Below, one piece after another: positions 7,192-16,116 of a DNA stretch of 64,000 nt. Origin of the DNA: JALCOL01 sp022649665 (GTDB lineage: Bacteria; Bacillota; Bacilli; Lactobacillales; Enterococcaceae). Location: assembly GCA_030372335.1 (NCBI GenBank), contig JAUDCW010000011.1; one strand, given 5' to 3'. The position numbers were made by a program, and so were the translations under genes. Below the pieces are notes generated by a model. That model saw nothing but the letters and a program-made list of their open reading frames with translations. It made no database searches and was not told the DNA's origin. Position 1 is the stretch's first letter. The number at the start of each line of letters is the position of its first letter.

Positions 7192-9804
7192 ATGAAAAAA
7201 TTGTTTCAAAATAAACGGTTTTTGGTGGTTGGGATATGGGTCATTGTTTTTTCGAATTTTTTGCCCCTGCTGGCGTCTGCGGCAAGTCCGAGTACGCTTT
7301 ATCCGTATGATGTGATTTCCGTCAACGGAGCAGAGAAAGATAAAGAATCACTCGTATTGGAACGCCGGACGGATGCAGCTGCGACGTATGTCATTACGTT
7401 GAAAAGCCGCATGGATGGGAAACTTTCAGTCGAAAAAAATCCAGATGTAATACTCGCACAACTGACCACCGCAGAGCAGAAAAATGCGGCAAGTCCAGTC
7501 GTTGCGATGCATCAGGAGGCGGGGAAAGAATATGCGGATCTCGAATTAAAAAAGGGCGAGCCGGCCAGTTTCACAGTAACACTTCAAGAAAAAGGAACGC
7601 TGCAGGAACTCGATGCCCTGTTCACTCCGGCGCCCCTCGAAACGGATTTCACAGTTGCTGAAGCGGAGCCGGTGATCCAGCCGTTTGCATTCAAACTCTT
7701 TGAGATCAAAACCGCTGCAACGCCAGCGGCTTTGTCAACTTCTGCCAGCAGCGCATCAACGGGTCCATCAACAACGTCTGCGCGTGCGGGAACAACTACG
7801 ACGTCAGCAGACGCAGCAAGTGATGCAGAGAAGCGTCCGCAAACGGATCGTGTCGGGGCAGTGCAGAGCGGATTTATCGGCAGCTGCCCATATACGCTGG
7901 AGTCTACGAGTCTGGTTATTTATCCGGGTGACATGGGGCAAGCGGACTATCCAGGATCGATCGATATGAAAACTTTGCGGACAGAATATGGTACACAAAT
8001 ACACTACATCAAGTTTGTCTCAGATAGTGAAGGCAATAAGATCTATGCACCGGTTTCTTGCAAAGAACTTTTCAAAGGCGGTATTCATGAGGCAGATTAT
8101 GGAGGAGTTGATACATTTACTGATTTAGACTGGATTGATTTCGGCGATCACTTTGATACCAGCCGCGTCACCGATATGGAAGGAATGTTTCGGGGAAATT
8201 ACTATTTGCATAGTATCATTGGAATGTCCAATTGGGATACTTCGCAAGTGACGAATCTGGCTTGGATGTTCGCAGGTAATCGATTGATGTTTTCAGTAGG
8301 CGATATCAGCGGCTGGAATACCAGCCTCGTCACAAACATGGCCGGATTATTTAACAGTAATGAGGCGCTGCATACTGCGGGAGGTTTTAGTAAATGGGAC
8401 GTTTCCAAGGTCACAAATATGCAGCAAATGTTTTGCAATTGTCCCAACATGAGATTTTCTGATGATTTGAGCCGCTGGAACACTTCAAACGTCACAGACA
8501 TGTCATTGATGTTCATTGCATGTAGTTGGCAAGAGAAACTTGGGGACATCAGCAAGTGGGACACCTCGAGCGTTACGACAATGGAAAGGATGTTTGCCTT
8601 CGACTGGGCGATCACAACGGAAGGCATCAGCGACTTAGGCCGTTGGGATGTTTCAAAAGTGAAAAATTTCAAGCAAATGTTTCAAGATACGCCGAAGTTA
8701 TCCACTCTTGATTTTGAAAATTGGAAGATCGGCAAAGGCGCCGTGGTCGATGATATGCTGAGCGGTTCCGGGATCAGCAAGATCATTTTAGGCACGGAAA
8801 TCAAGCAAACGATCACCCTCCCCGGACAAAAGCTGCGTGTCGGTTCGAAAGAAAACGGCGATTGGACTGCTTGGGTCGGGGTCGGCACGGGTTCTGAAGC
8901 TGCTCCGGAAGGCGAAGTCTTAACGGCGAAAACATATCTCAGCGAAACGAATACAGCCGATACGTATATCATCGCCAAACCGAAAGTCAAAGCGCTCGAT
9001 CTTCAAGTCAATGACGCGTGGAAGACCGCGACCGGTGTTCCGAACATCAAATTCACGATCACCAACAAGAACGCAGGAGTTCCAGATGCAGCGATCAATG
9101 AAGATGCATTCGGCGATGCGGCGACGTTCGTGACGGATCCGAACGGCAAGATCTTGACGCGCTATCTGCCCGCGACCGCCTTTTATGATTATCAGGCACA
9201 AGAAGATCTGGCGAATTCGAATCAAAATTACTGGCCGCTTGCCGAAGTTCCGGATGCCGCCTTGCCAGTCGCGACGGTTTATGAGCTGCAGAGAAATGCT
9301 ACTTCAGGAATGATCACGCCAATCAAAAATCCGCTTTATGCCGTGCCGAAAGTCGTGATCCACATCAACGCGCAAGACACCGGCGGCAACGCGCTTTCGG
9401 GAATCGTTTTTGAATTAGATCATAACGGCATCCCGGTCACTCAGCTCGGCAGCAAAACTTTCGTTCAGCCGGTGACTGGTGCAGATGGCAGCTATACGAT
9501 CGAAAATTACTATATTAAAGAGCCGGGGGACTATACGCTCAAGATCGTGAAGGATCTTTCCGCTGGCTATGATCCGGCAAACGGCGATAAGTTCACTGCC
9601 GATACAGTCGATCCGGCAAAAGCGCTGATCAATTTTGGCGGCACTTACCAGATCAATGTGAAACTTGTAAAATACAAGACCCGTTTGCCATTGACTGGCG
9701 GCACGGGGTTTGGGCGATCGAGCGCGATGATTTTGATCAGCGGCGGGATCCTGGCAGGTGGTTTGAGCGCCAAACATAAGAAAAAACCGCGCGTAAAAAA
9801 ATAG
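7192..9804 (+). CDS. LPxTG-anchored surface protein with DUF285 repeats
   Basis: An 870-residue secreted, wall-anchored protein. A signal peptide (KKLFQNKRFLVV followed by a hydrophobic core and ASAAS) is followed by about 150 residues of unassigned N-domain, a Ser/Thr/Ala-rich linker (about 175-215), and seven BspA-type DUF285 repeats of the form WDTSxVTNMxxMF (about 320-510). Further on come one or more Cna-B/SpaA-like beta domains (about 600-830) and a C-terminal sorting signal LPLTGG, a hydrophobic stretch and a basic tail KHKKKPRVKK. Sortase A would couple it to peptidoglycan. GTG codons at 7183 and 7189 are alternative starts; the ATG at 7192 after GGGTGAGG is chosen. Adhesion is a family-based guess. 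Confidence 0.88.
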   Translation: MKKLFQNKRFLVVGIWVIVFSNFLPLLASAASPSTLYPYDVISVNGAEKDKESLVLERRTDAAATYVITLKSRMDGKLSVEKNPDVILAQLTTAEQKNAASPVVAMHQEAGKEYADLELKKGEPASFTVTLQEKGTLQELDALFTPAPLETDFTVAEAEPVIQPFAFKLFEIKTAATPAALSTSASSASTGPSTTSARAGTTTTSADAASDAEKRPQTDRVGAVQSGFIGSCPYTLESTSLVIYPGDMGQADYPGSIDMKTLRTEYGTQIHYIKFVSDSEGNKIYAPVSCKELFKGGIHEADYGGVDTFTDLDWIDFGDHFDTSRVTDMEGMFRGNYYLHSIIGMSNWDTSQVTNLAWMFAGNRLMFSVGDISGWNTSLVTNMAGLFNSNEALHTAGGFSKWDVSKVTNMQQMFCNCPNMRFSDDLSRWNTSNVTDMSLMFIACSWQEKLGDISKWDTSSVTTMERMFAFDWAITTEGISDLGRWDVSKVKNFKQMFQDTPKLSTLDFENWKIGKGAVVDDMLSGSGISKIILGTEIKQTITLPGQKLRVGSKENGDWTAWVGVGTGSEAAPEGEVLTAKTYLSETNTADTYIIAKPKVKALDLQVNDAWKTATGVPNIKFTITNKNAGVPDAAINEDAFGDAATFVTDPNGKILTRYLPATAFYDYQAQEDLANSNQNYWPLAEVPDAALPVATVYELQRNATSGMITPIKNPLYAVPKVVIHINAQDTGGNALSGIVFELDHNGIPVTQLGSKTFVQPVTGADGSYTIENYYIKEPGDYTLKIVKDLSAGYDPANGDKFTADTVDPAKALINFGGTYQINVKLVKYKTRLPLTGGTGFGRSSAMILISGGILAGGLSAKHKKKPRVKK

Positions 9805-9858
9805 TCTGGTCGCAGTGCGGCTGAGACAAAGCTGCATAAAATATCGGGCAAAAAATAA

Positions 9859-9906
9859 GGGATTTCACGAAGCACTCATTCGAATGTTTCGCGAAATCCC
9901 TTTTTT
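9859..9906. terminator. Bidirectional terminator
   Basis: GGGATTTCACGAA pairs with TTCGCGAAATCCC (one mismatch) and is followed by six T on the plus strand and a T-rich run on the minus strand; it separates the convergent surface-protein and flavin-reductase genes. Confidence 0.85.
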
Positions 9907-9950
9907 AGTTCATAAAATGATTTTTGCTCTCGTTTCTGAGTAAAGCACGA

Positions 9951-11966
9951 TTAAATATCTTTAGCGATATAGTAAGCTTGCCAGATCGCATCCATGATCT
10001 TGCCGGCATGGACCGCGTCGCCGATCAAATAAGTTTCTTTATCGGCCGTTTGCAGCAATTGGGCAAATGGATCATTGGCTTTGTAGCCGATCGCACAGAT
10101 GACAGTATCGCCAGTGAACTCTTTTTTATGGCCGTCTTTGTCTTCAGCGACGACTGTGGTGCCGTCGATATGATCGACTTTCGTATTGAGTTGGACATCG
10201 ATATGTTCGTACGGCAATAATTCAGCCATCATTTGCCAGTTCGGGAACGGCGTTTGTTTCGGGCCGCCGCAAATTTGATCCGTCATTTCGATGATCGTGA
10301 CCTTTTTGCCTTGGCGTTCCAGCCACAAGCCGGTTTCACAGCCGACGAGCCCGCCGCCGATGATCGTGACGTTTTGACCAACTTCCGCTTTTTTCAACAA
10401 AACATCCGCTGCCCGCAGCATTTGATCGCTGCCGAAGTTCGGCATGATGGGTTTCGAACCCGTTGCGGCAACGATGGTATCAAATGCAGGATCATCAAAA
10501 TCATGCTTCGTTGCCGGATGGTTCAATTCAATGTGGACATTCGGCATTTTCGCGAGCTGTTTTTCAAACCAGATCAACAGTTGGCGGTCATAATCTTTGA
10601 AGCTCGGTGCAGATCCTGGGATCAAAGCACCGCCCAAGCGTTCATTGGCTTCCAAGATCGTGACTTCATTTCCGCGCAAGCCGCAGATATAAGCCATTTC
10701 CATACCAGCCGGCCCGCCGCCGATCACGAGGATATTTTTCTTGACGAGCGGGGCGGCTAATTTGTATTCAGCTTCGTGTCCGCACTCCGGGTTGACAGTA
10801 CAAGAATAAGGCAGACCGTTGATCAACCGATTCAAACAGCCGTCATGACAAGAAATACATGGACGGACATCTTCCCAGTTATCTTCTTTTATCTTGTTGA
10901 TGATGTCTGGATCTGCTAAAAGCGGGCGGCCAAACTCAACGAGATCGATATTTTTATCAAAAGCATCATTCAATGCTTCTGGATCATCCATTCGACCCGC
11001 AACTGCGACTGGAATATTGACCGCTTCTTTGACTTTTGCGGCGAATTCGTTGTAAATGCCTTTCTTTTCAAAATACATCGGCGGATGATTCCAGAACCAT
11101 GCATCATAAGTACCGCAATCGACATTCAGCATATCATAGCCGGCTGCTTCGAAAGCTTGCGCGACTTTCAAGCCTTCCTCGACGTCGCGTCCTTGTTCAG
11201 CAAAATGTTCGCCAGGCAAGCCGCCTTCACGCAGATGACGGATAAAGCTTTTCAACGAATAGCGCAGCGTTACCGGGAAGTCTTCGCCGCAAGCTTCTTT
11301 GATCGCTTTGACGATTTCGATCGGGAAGCGCAACCGATTTTCCAAACTGCCGCCATATTCATCGGTCCGATGATTGAAAAACGACATCGTAAACTGATCC
11401 AGCAGATAACCTTCATGGACCGCATGGATCTCGACACCGTCAAAACCGGATGCTTGACAGATTTTCGCGCCTTGTGCAAAGTGCTTGATCGTTTCTTTGA
11501 TCTCGTCGACTGTCATGGCCCGATGATGCAGTTTCGGATCAAAACGGTTTTCCTGCGGAGAAGGAGCCCACATTTTTTTCGAGGAGCCCGGGAAAGCTGA
11601 GCGGCCGGAGCCGGCGGAAATCATGCAGATGACTTTTGTCCCGTATTGATGGATCTGATCGACCATTTTCCGAGAAGAATTCATGAAAGAAAATGGATCA
11701 TAAATCGGACAAGGAACCGATAGGTCGCCCATGTCCTGATAATCGGCAGCGATCAGACCAGCGGTGATCATTCCGACACCGCCTTTCGCCCGGCGAATAT
11801 AAAGTTCTTGGATATTTTTGTTGAAGCCGCCGCGCGCATCCGCGTAGCCGACAAGTCCGAGAGGCGCCATCACTGAGCGATTTTTCAACTGGATCTTTCC
11901 GATGTGAGTGGGCGTAAAGAGCCGAGAGACATCGCGCTTCTGGATATTTTCCGTTACTAATACCAT
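9951..11966 (-). CDS. NADH:flavin oxidoreductase / 2-enoate reductase-like protein
   Basis: A 671-residue cytoplasmic flavo-iron-sulfur enzyme of the 2,4-dienoyl-CoA reductase / 2-enoate reductase type. The N-terminal old-yellow-enzyme barrel (about 15-350) has RSVMAPLG, GFDGVEIHAVHEGYLLDQF and EFGRPLLADPD. The [4Fe-4S] ligands are in CISCHDGCLN and a further YSCTVNPECG (C-x2-C-x3-C-x11-C). The C-terminal part has two nucleotide-binding motifs, VIGGGPAGMEMAY and TIIGGGLVGCETG. The frame is open 34 codons further upstream, but the ATG at 11966 follows AAGGAG and starts MVLVTENIQKRD. It is probably an NAD(P)H-dependent reductase of an alpha,beta-unsaturated substrate; the substrate cannot be read from the sequence. 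Confidence 0.9.
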   Translation of the reverse strand: MVLVTENIQKRDVSRLFTPTHIGKIQLKNRSVMAPLGLVGYADARGGFNKNIQELYIRRAKGGVGMITAGLIAADYQDMGDLSVPCPIYDPFSFMNSSRKMVDQIHQYGTKVICMISAGSGRSAFPGSSKKMWAPSPQENRFDPKLHHRAMTVDEIKETIKHFAQGAKICQASGFDGVEIHAVHEGYLLDQFTMSFFNHRTDEYGGSLENRLRFPIEIVKAIKEACGEDFPVTLRYSLKSFIRHLREGGLPGEHFAEQGRDVEEGLKVAQAFEAAGYDMLNVDCGTYDAWFWNHPPMYFEKKGIYNEFAAKVKEAVNIPVAVAGRMDDPEALNDAFDKNIDLVEFGRPLLADPDIINKIKEDNWEDVRPCISCHDGCLNRLINGLPYSCTVNPECGHEAEYKLAAPLVKKNILVIGGGPAGMEMAYICGLRGNEVTILEANERLGGALIPGSAPSFKDYDRQLLIWFEKQLAKMPNVHIELNHPATKHDFDDPAFDTIVAATGSKPIMPNFGSDQMLRAADVLLKKAEVGQNVTIIGGGLVGCETGLWLERQGKKVTIIEMTDQICGGPKQTPFPNWQMMAELLPYEHIDVQLNTKVDHIDGTTVVAEDKDGHKKEFTGDTVICAIGYKANDPFAQLLQTADKETYLIGDAVHAGKIMDAIWQAYYIAKDI

Positions 11967-12021
11967 TTCGCATTCTCCTTTTGTTTTGATCATTTGCGCA
12001 ATAGTGCACATATACAAATTC

Positions 12022-12049
12022 AGTATAACAACTGTTTTGCTGGTGGCAA
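12022..12049 (-). promoter_or_regulatory. Promoter of the flavin reductase gene
   Basis: On the minus strand TTGCCA (12049-12044), a 16-base spacer and TATACT (12027-12022), about 55 bases before the start codon. Confidence 0.6.
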
Positions 12050-12228
12050 GAAAAGTGACTTCTATCATGCACAGATTTCCATCAGGTTTTTCATCCAGAA
12101 GCTCTATTCATTTTTGCGACTTTCGGCGGATACCGTCAAAAAGCAGTCTTGATATACTGAAAGCAGCGCAGCAAGCACTCATCATTTCAAATTTTATTTA
12201 TTTTTAGTGAGGGAGCAGGAGGAGAAAC

Positions 12229-12981
12229 ATGAAAAATATCGTGGAAGTAAAAGATGTTAAAAAAGTATATGGCAAAAGCAACGAAAAGCAGACCGAAGCG
12301 TTGAAAGACATCAGTTTCAGTGTAGAAAAAGGCGAATTTGTCGGGATCATGGGGGCATCCGGCTCGGGGAAATCGACATTGCTGAATATTTTGTCAACGC
12401 TTGATCTGCCGACTGCCGGCACGGTAGCGATCGATCAAAAGGACGTCACGAAACTGCGCGGCAATCAGCTGGCAGATTTCCGCAGCCGTGCGATCGGCTT
12501 TATTTTTCAAGAGTTCAATTTGTTGGAAAATTTGACGGTCAGAGAAAATATCGCGATCCCTCTCTCTTTGCAAGGTGTTCGGCCGCGGGAGATCAAGGAG
12601 CGAACGGAAAAAGTTGCCGCACGGCTTTCGATCACGGAAACACTCGACAAGTATCCTTCACAGATTTCCGGCGGTCAGAAACAGCGTGCCGCTTCCGCGC
12701 GGGCTTTGATCACACAGCCGGCGATCCTTTTGGGGGATGAGCCGACCGGTTCGCTCGACTCGAAAAGTGCGCGCGACTTGCTGGATATGATGGAAGAATT
12801 GAATCAAAAAGACGCGATCTCGATTTTGCTGGTGACGCATGATCCGGCCGCTGCCAGCTATTGCCGGCGGATCCTTTTTATCAAAGACGGTGTGATCCAT
12901 CAAGAGATCAAACGCGAAGACAAGAGCCGCGAAGCGTTTTACCGCGAAGTGCTTGCGATTCTCGGCAATTTGGAACAATAA
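12229..12981 (+). CDS. ABC transporter ATP-binding protein (BceA/MacB-like)
   Basis: A 250-residue ATPase with Walker A GASGSGKST, the Q-loop region FIFQEFNLLENLTV, signature ISGGQKQRAASARAL, Walker B LLGDEPTGSLD and the switch histidine in LLVTHDP. The FIFQEFNLL Q-loop and the length are typical of the peptide-antibiotic (BceA) and LolD/MacB group. The ATG follows AGGAGGAG. The gene ends 14 bases before its permease partner, so the two are one operon. The transporter probably removes or senses cell-envelope-targeting peptides; unlike most Bce modules no BceRS-type two-component system is adjacent. Confidence 0.9.
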   Translation: MKNIVEVKDVKKVYGKSNEKQTEALKDISFSVEKGEFVGIMGASGSGKSTLLNILSTLDLPTAGTVAIDQKDVTKLRGNQLADFRSRAIGFIFQEFNLLENLTVRENIAIPLSLQGVRPREIKERTEKVAARLSITETLDKYPSQISGGQKQRAASARALITQPAILLGDEPTGSLDSKSARDLLDMMEELNQKDAISILLVTHDPAAASYCRRILFIKDGVIHQEIKREDKSREAFYREVLAILGNLEQ

Positions 12982-12995
12982 GGGAGGCTTTTGAA

Positions 12996-14804
12996 ATGCT
13001 TTGGAAATTATCGCTTACCGGCATCAAGAGCCGCTTGCGGGACTATATCGTGTTGTTTTCTGGTTTAGTAATGGCTTCTGCAATTTTTTATATGTTTCAA
13101 TCAATGGCGGCGAATGAAGCTTTTTTGAAAAGCAATTCGATCTTGTCTGTGATCGTCGTCGTATTTTACATTGGCTCTTTTTTATTGGCCTTGATCACAC
13201 TGGTCTACATTTTATATGCCAACTCTTTTTTAATGGCGATGCGCCAGAAAGATTATGCGATGTTTATGATGCTCGGGGCGCGCAGCAGCAAGATCGGCCA
13301 GATGATCTTTATTGAAACTTTTGCCGTTGGGATCATCGCGACAGCGGTTGGTTCAGCGATCGGTGTCGGCTTGACGACCCTTGTCAATTATTTATTGACG
13401 AACCGGCTGGGGATCACGGTCAGCCATTTTTCACCGTTCAATCAAAAAGCGCTTTTGATCACGGGTGTATTTTTCACACTCTTGTTTTTGATCGCTTCGC
13501 TCAGCAATGCACGCAGGATCGCAAAAAAGCCGATCTTGTCACTTTTGCGCGCGAATCAAACACCGGTCCACGCAAAACGCAAACGGGCCCTCCTGTTCTT
13601 GGAAGCAGTCGGCGGCCTTTTGTGTTTAGCAGTCGGATATTATTTGATGGCAAATATTAAAGTATTCCAGCTGATAGGATTTGCGGCGGCCGTGCTGGTG
13701 ATCGTGCTGGGAACATATTTTGTTTTTCATGCAGTACTGATTTTCGTGATCCAGCTGTTGAAACATTCAAACCGTTTTGCACTGAAAAAATTGAACAATT
13801 TCACATTGGCGCAGCTCGATTTTCGGATCCAAGACTACACCAGAATGTTATCGATGGTCTCGATTCTTTTCGCACTCGCACTCGGGGCACTGACAGTCGG
13901 GTTGGGCTTTCGAAATGAGATCCCGAAATGGGCAGCGATGTCGTCGGCTTATGACCTGGTTTTGAATAATGCCCAAGAAGTCGATCAAAAGAAAGTTGCA
14001 GCCCTTCGGCCGACGTATGATGTGAGCTACCAGCAAAAAGAGGATGCGCAAACAGTCTATTATGTCAAAGAGCAATTTGATGAGCATCCACTGAAGTCCC
14101 GCCTTTTTACCGGCACCTCCAACGCAAAAGCGGTCCAATATCGCGGCAGTGATCTGCTCTCTTCGACGGAAGCACAAATGAGCCTTAAACGAATGGAACT
14201 GCCGGAACAGCAGAAGAAAACGCAGAAATTTGTTTCGGCTGCGGAATTTGTCGCACTTCCCGGAGCGACTGCGAATCTGGAAGTCGTTCAAGTCAAAGAT
14301 TTTATGAAGCAGCGCGGTGCACTCAAAGCACTTGCGGAGAGCAATACAAAAAATAATCCGAGTCTAGCGGAAGATCCTTCCGGCGACTTTAAGCAAAAAG
14401 CCGTCGCATATGACATTTATAACGGAATGTTTTCAGGCTTTGAATTCATGGGATTCTTTTTAGGGATCGCATTTCTGGCAATGCTCGCCAGTTGTTTGAT
14501 GTTCAAGATCCTCTCCGGTGCCAACAGCGACGAGATCCGCTATGCAATGCTTGCGAAGATCGGGGCACGTAAAGCCCTTCTGAGCGGCTCCCTGCGCAAA
14601 GAGATCGGTGTCTTGTTCCTTGTTCCGGGGATTTTAGGAATGGTCCATGTATTGTTTGGATTAAAGATGTTTTCGATCTTGATGATGAATCCGTACGACC
14701 GGATCTGGCTGCCGTTTTTGATTTTCCTTGTCCTGTATTTCATTTATTATCTGTTGACGATCTGGATCTATCAAAGCATCGTCTTGCGAAAAAAAGTGCA
14801 ATAA
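12996..14804 (+). CDS. ABC transporter permease (BceB-like, FtsX domains)
   Basis: A 602-residue permease with FtsX-like domains. It has an N-terminal membrane segment (YIVLFSGLVMASAIFYMF), a first FtsX block (about 55-215, containing RQKDYAMFMMLGARSSKIG), two further segments, an extracellular domain of about 200 residues (about 310-480), and three closing membrane segments around residues 480-600. The large extracellular domain between TM7 and TM8 is the hallmark of BceB-type resistance permeases. The frame is open far upstream inside the ATPase gene; the ATG at 12996 follows GGGAGG and begins MLWKLSLTGIKSR. It acts with the preceding ATPase. Confidence 0.87.
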   Translation: MLWKLSLTGIKSRLRDYIVLFSGLVMASAIFYMFQSMAANEAFLKSNSILSVIVVVFYIGSFLLALITLVYILYANSFLMAMRQKDYAMFMMLGARSSKIGQMIFIETFAVGIIATAVGSAIGVGLTTLVNYLLTNRLGITVSHFSPFNQKALLITGVFFTLLFLIASLSNARRIAKKPILSLLRANQTPVHAKRKRALLFLEAVGGLLCLAVGYYLMANIKVFQLIGFAAAVLVIVLGTYFVFHAVLIFVIQLLKHSNRFALKKLNNFTLAQLDFRIQDYTRMLSMVSILFALALGALTVGLGFRNEIPKWAAMSSAYDLVLNNAQEVDQKKVAALRPTYDVSYQQKEDAQTVYYVKEQFDEHPLKSRLFTGTSNAKAVQYRGSDLLSSTEAQMSLKRMELPEQQKKTQKFVSAAEFVALPGATANLEVVQVKDFMKQRGALKALAESNTKNNPSLAEDPSGDFKQKAVAYDIYNGMFSGFEFMGFFLGIAFLAMLASCLMFKILSGANSDEIRYAMLAKIGARKALLSGSLRKEIGVLFLVPGILGMVHVLFGLKMFSILMMNPYDRIWLPFLIFLVLYFIYYLLTIWIYQSIVLRKKVQ

Positions 14805-14891
14805 AACGAATCGCTTCAGAGAAAGGGCCGCTGGAATCTTGATGATCCGGCGATTGGGACGGCGATAAAACTTTTTTTCACGATCTTTCGT

Positions 14892-14919
14892 TTGCGCACG
14901 CGTGAATTTCTTGTATAAT
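14892..14919 (+). promoter_or_regulatory. Promoter of the B12-transport operon
   Basis: TATAAT at 14914-14919 with a weak TTGCGC 16 bases upstream (14892-14897). It lies about 25 bases before the conserved part of the cobalamin riboswitch. Confidence 0.55.
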
Positions 14920-14939
14920 CAGGACAATAGCATACGCAG

Positions 14940-15100
14940 ATTTGATGGATCAGGAATAAGGTGAGAAGCCTTAACAGCCCCTTTCTACTGTAACGCGGAC
15001 GAAATTCGAAAAGCTCAGCTCACTGCTGAAGCGGGAAGAGCGAAGAGTAGGATGAAACGAAGTCAGGATACTGCCCATCACTGAGCCGATACAACGATAT
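14940..15100 (+). promoter_or_regulatory. Cobalamin (B12) riboswitch aptamer
   Basis: The conserved core is readable in order: GGAATAAGGTGAGAAGCC (14953-14970), CAGCCC, CTACTGTAACGCGG (14986-14999), a variable stem with CACTGCTGAAGCGGGAAG, then AGTAGGATGA, and the B12 box GAAGTCAGGATACTGCCC (15058-15075). Spacing and sequence match the AdoCbl riboswitch class. It sits between a promoter and an intrinsic terminator, 120 bases before the first gene of an ECF transporter. Binding of cobalamin is expected to favour termination and so switch off uptake genes when B12 is abundant. Confidence 0.9.
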
Positions 15101-15164
15101 CAGGGTGAAATTGTTTGGCGTCCAAAATTCAGTCTATCCAATAGGCTTATTTTGCGGCGCTTGC

Positions 15165-15198
15165 AGGAGAAAACCATTCCTTGGTTTTCTCCTTTTTT
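15165..15198 (+). terminator. Riboswitch-controlled intrinsic terminator
   Basis: AGGAGAAAACCA pairs perfectly with TGGTTTTCTCCT around a five-base loop and is followed by seven T. It lies between the B12 aptamer and the T-component gene and is the probable expression platform. Confidence 0.88.
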
Positions 15199-15219
15199 TA
15201 TTGGAAAGAAGGTGCGACT

Positions 15220-16116
15220 TTGAAAGAACTTTCACGGCTCCATCCTTTTGCAGAGGCCGCTTATTTTACCGCAGTATTGTTTTTTTCAATGTTTGTTTTT
15301 CAGCCGCTGCTGCTTTCGATCTCGCTTTCGGGTGCGATTTTCTTGGGCATTTGGGCCCGGTCCGCACGAACGATTTTTCAATGGATGCTGCGGCTTTTGC
15401 CGGGACTGGCGCTTGTTGTTTTTTTGAACGTATTTTTCGGTCCGCAAACGGGAAAGATCTTGTATCAAAATACCTTCTTTGCAGTCCATCAAACCAGTCT
15501 GGTGACCGGACTTTTGTTTGCCGCGCTGCTGTTGGCGATGGTCTTGTGGTTTGTCAGTTTCCAAGTCGTCCTGACGAAAGACAAGATTCTGTATGTATGC
15601 GGCCGGCTGTTTTCTTCACTCGGTTTGCTGCTTTCAATGATCTTCCGGCTTGTCCCGGTCTTCAGCCGTCAGCTGGAAAAAATCCAGCTCACTCAGTACA
15701 GTCTTGGTTTTTCACAACAGACGCTGCGGGAGAAAACAGCATTTCAAAAGCGCGTCTATACATTGCTGTTCACGTGGGGCGGCGAATACGCGATTCAGAT
15801 GACTGACAGCATGCGCGCCAGAGGATACGGTACGAAAAAACGCACGACCTTCAATCCGTTTTACTCTTGGCGGACTGCTTGGAAAAGTGCAGGGTTTATT
15901 TTACTCACGAGCGCTGCTGCAGCGTGGTGTTTGCGCGGAGAATTCGGAATGCGCTTTTTCAATGAAGGATTTTTCGAACGGCCTTCTCAGTTGGTACTTA
16001 TCGGGAATCTGCTGTTTTTACTGCTGGTTTTTTTGCCGGTTTGGCTCCATTTGGCGGAGATTTTTATTTGGCGGTATGCCCAAATGCGCTGGATGCGCGC
16101 AGAAAGGAGCCGCTGA
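15220..16116 (+). CDS. ECF transporter transmembrane T component (B12-type)
   Basis: A 298-residue membrane protein that couples the ATPase subunits to the substrate-binding S component. It shows about five or six hydrophobic segments in the first half and the C-terminal coupling-helix motif SMRARGYG (about residue 205), the A-R-G signature of EcfT. The frame is open from a TTG at 15181 inside the terminator; the TTG at 15220 after GAAAGAAGG gives MKELSRLHPFAEAAYF and is chosen. It is first in a riboswitch-controlled operon and its stop overlaps the ATPase start (TGATG). The closest described arrangement is CbrU of the cobalamin ECF transporter CbrTUV. Confidence 0.87.
   Translation: MKELSRLHPFAEAAYFTAVLFFSMFVFQPLLLSISLSGAIFLGIWARSARTIFQWMLRLLPGLALVVFLNVFFGPQTGKILYQNTFFAVHQTSLVTGLLFAALLLAMVLWFVSFQVVLTKDKILYVCGRLFSSLGLLLSMIFRLVPVFSRQLEKIQLTQYSLGFSQQTLREKTAFQKRVYTLLFTWGGEYAIQMTDSMRARGYGTKKRTTFNPFYSWRTAWKSAGFILLTSAAAAWCLRGEFGMRFFNEGFFERPSQLVLIGNLLFLLLVFLPVWLHLAEIFIWRYAQMRWMRAERSR

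Noticed and set aside
6973..7209. A 78-codon minus-strand frame between nifS and the surface-protein gene
   Set aside because: No ribosome-binding site, an AT-driven composition and no recognisable protein features.
7685..8711. Tandem DNA repeat array or CRISPR-like repeats in the surface-protein gene
   Set aside because: The periodicity is at protein level (DUF285 repeats); the DNA copies are diverged and there are no spacers.
15105..15806. A 233-codon open frame overlapping the start of the T-component gene
   Set aside because: It begins inside the riboswitch region, crosses the terminator and is in a shifted frame relative to the clear EcfT protein, with no family features.
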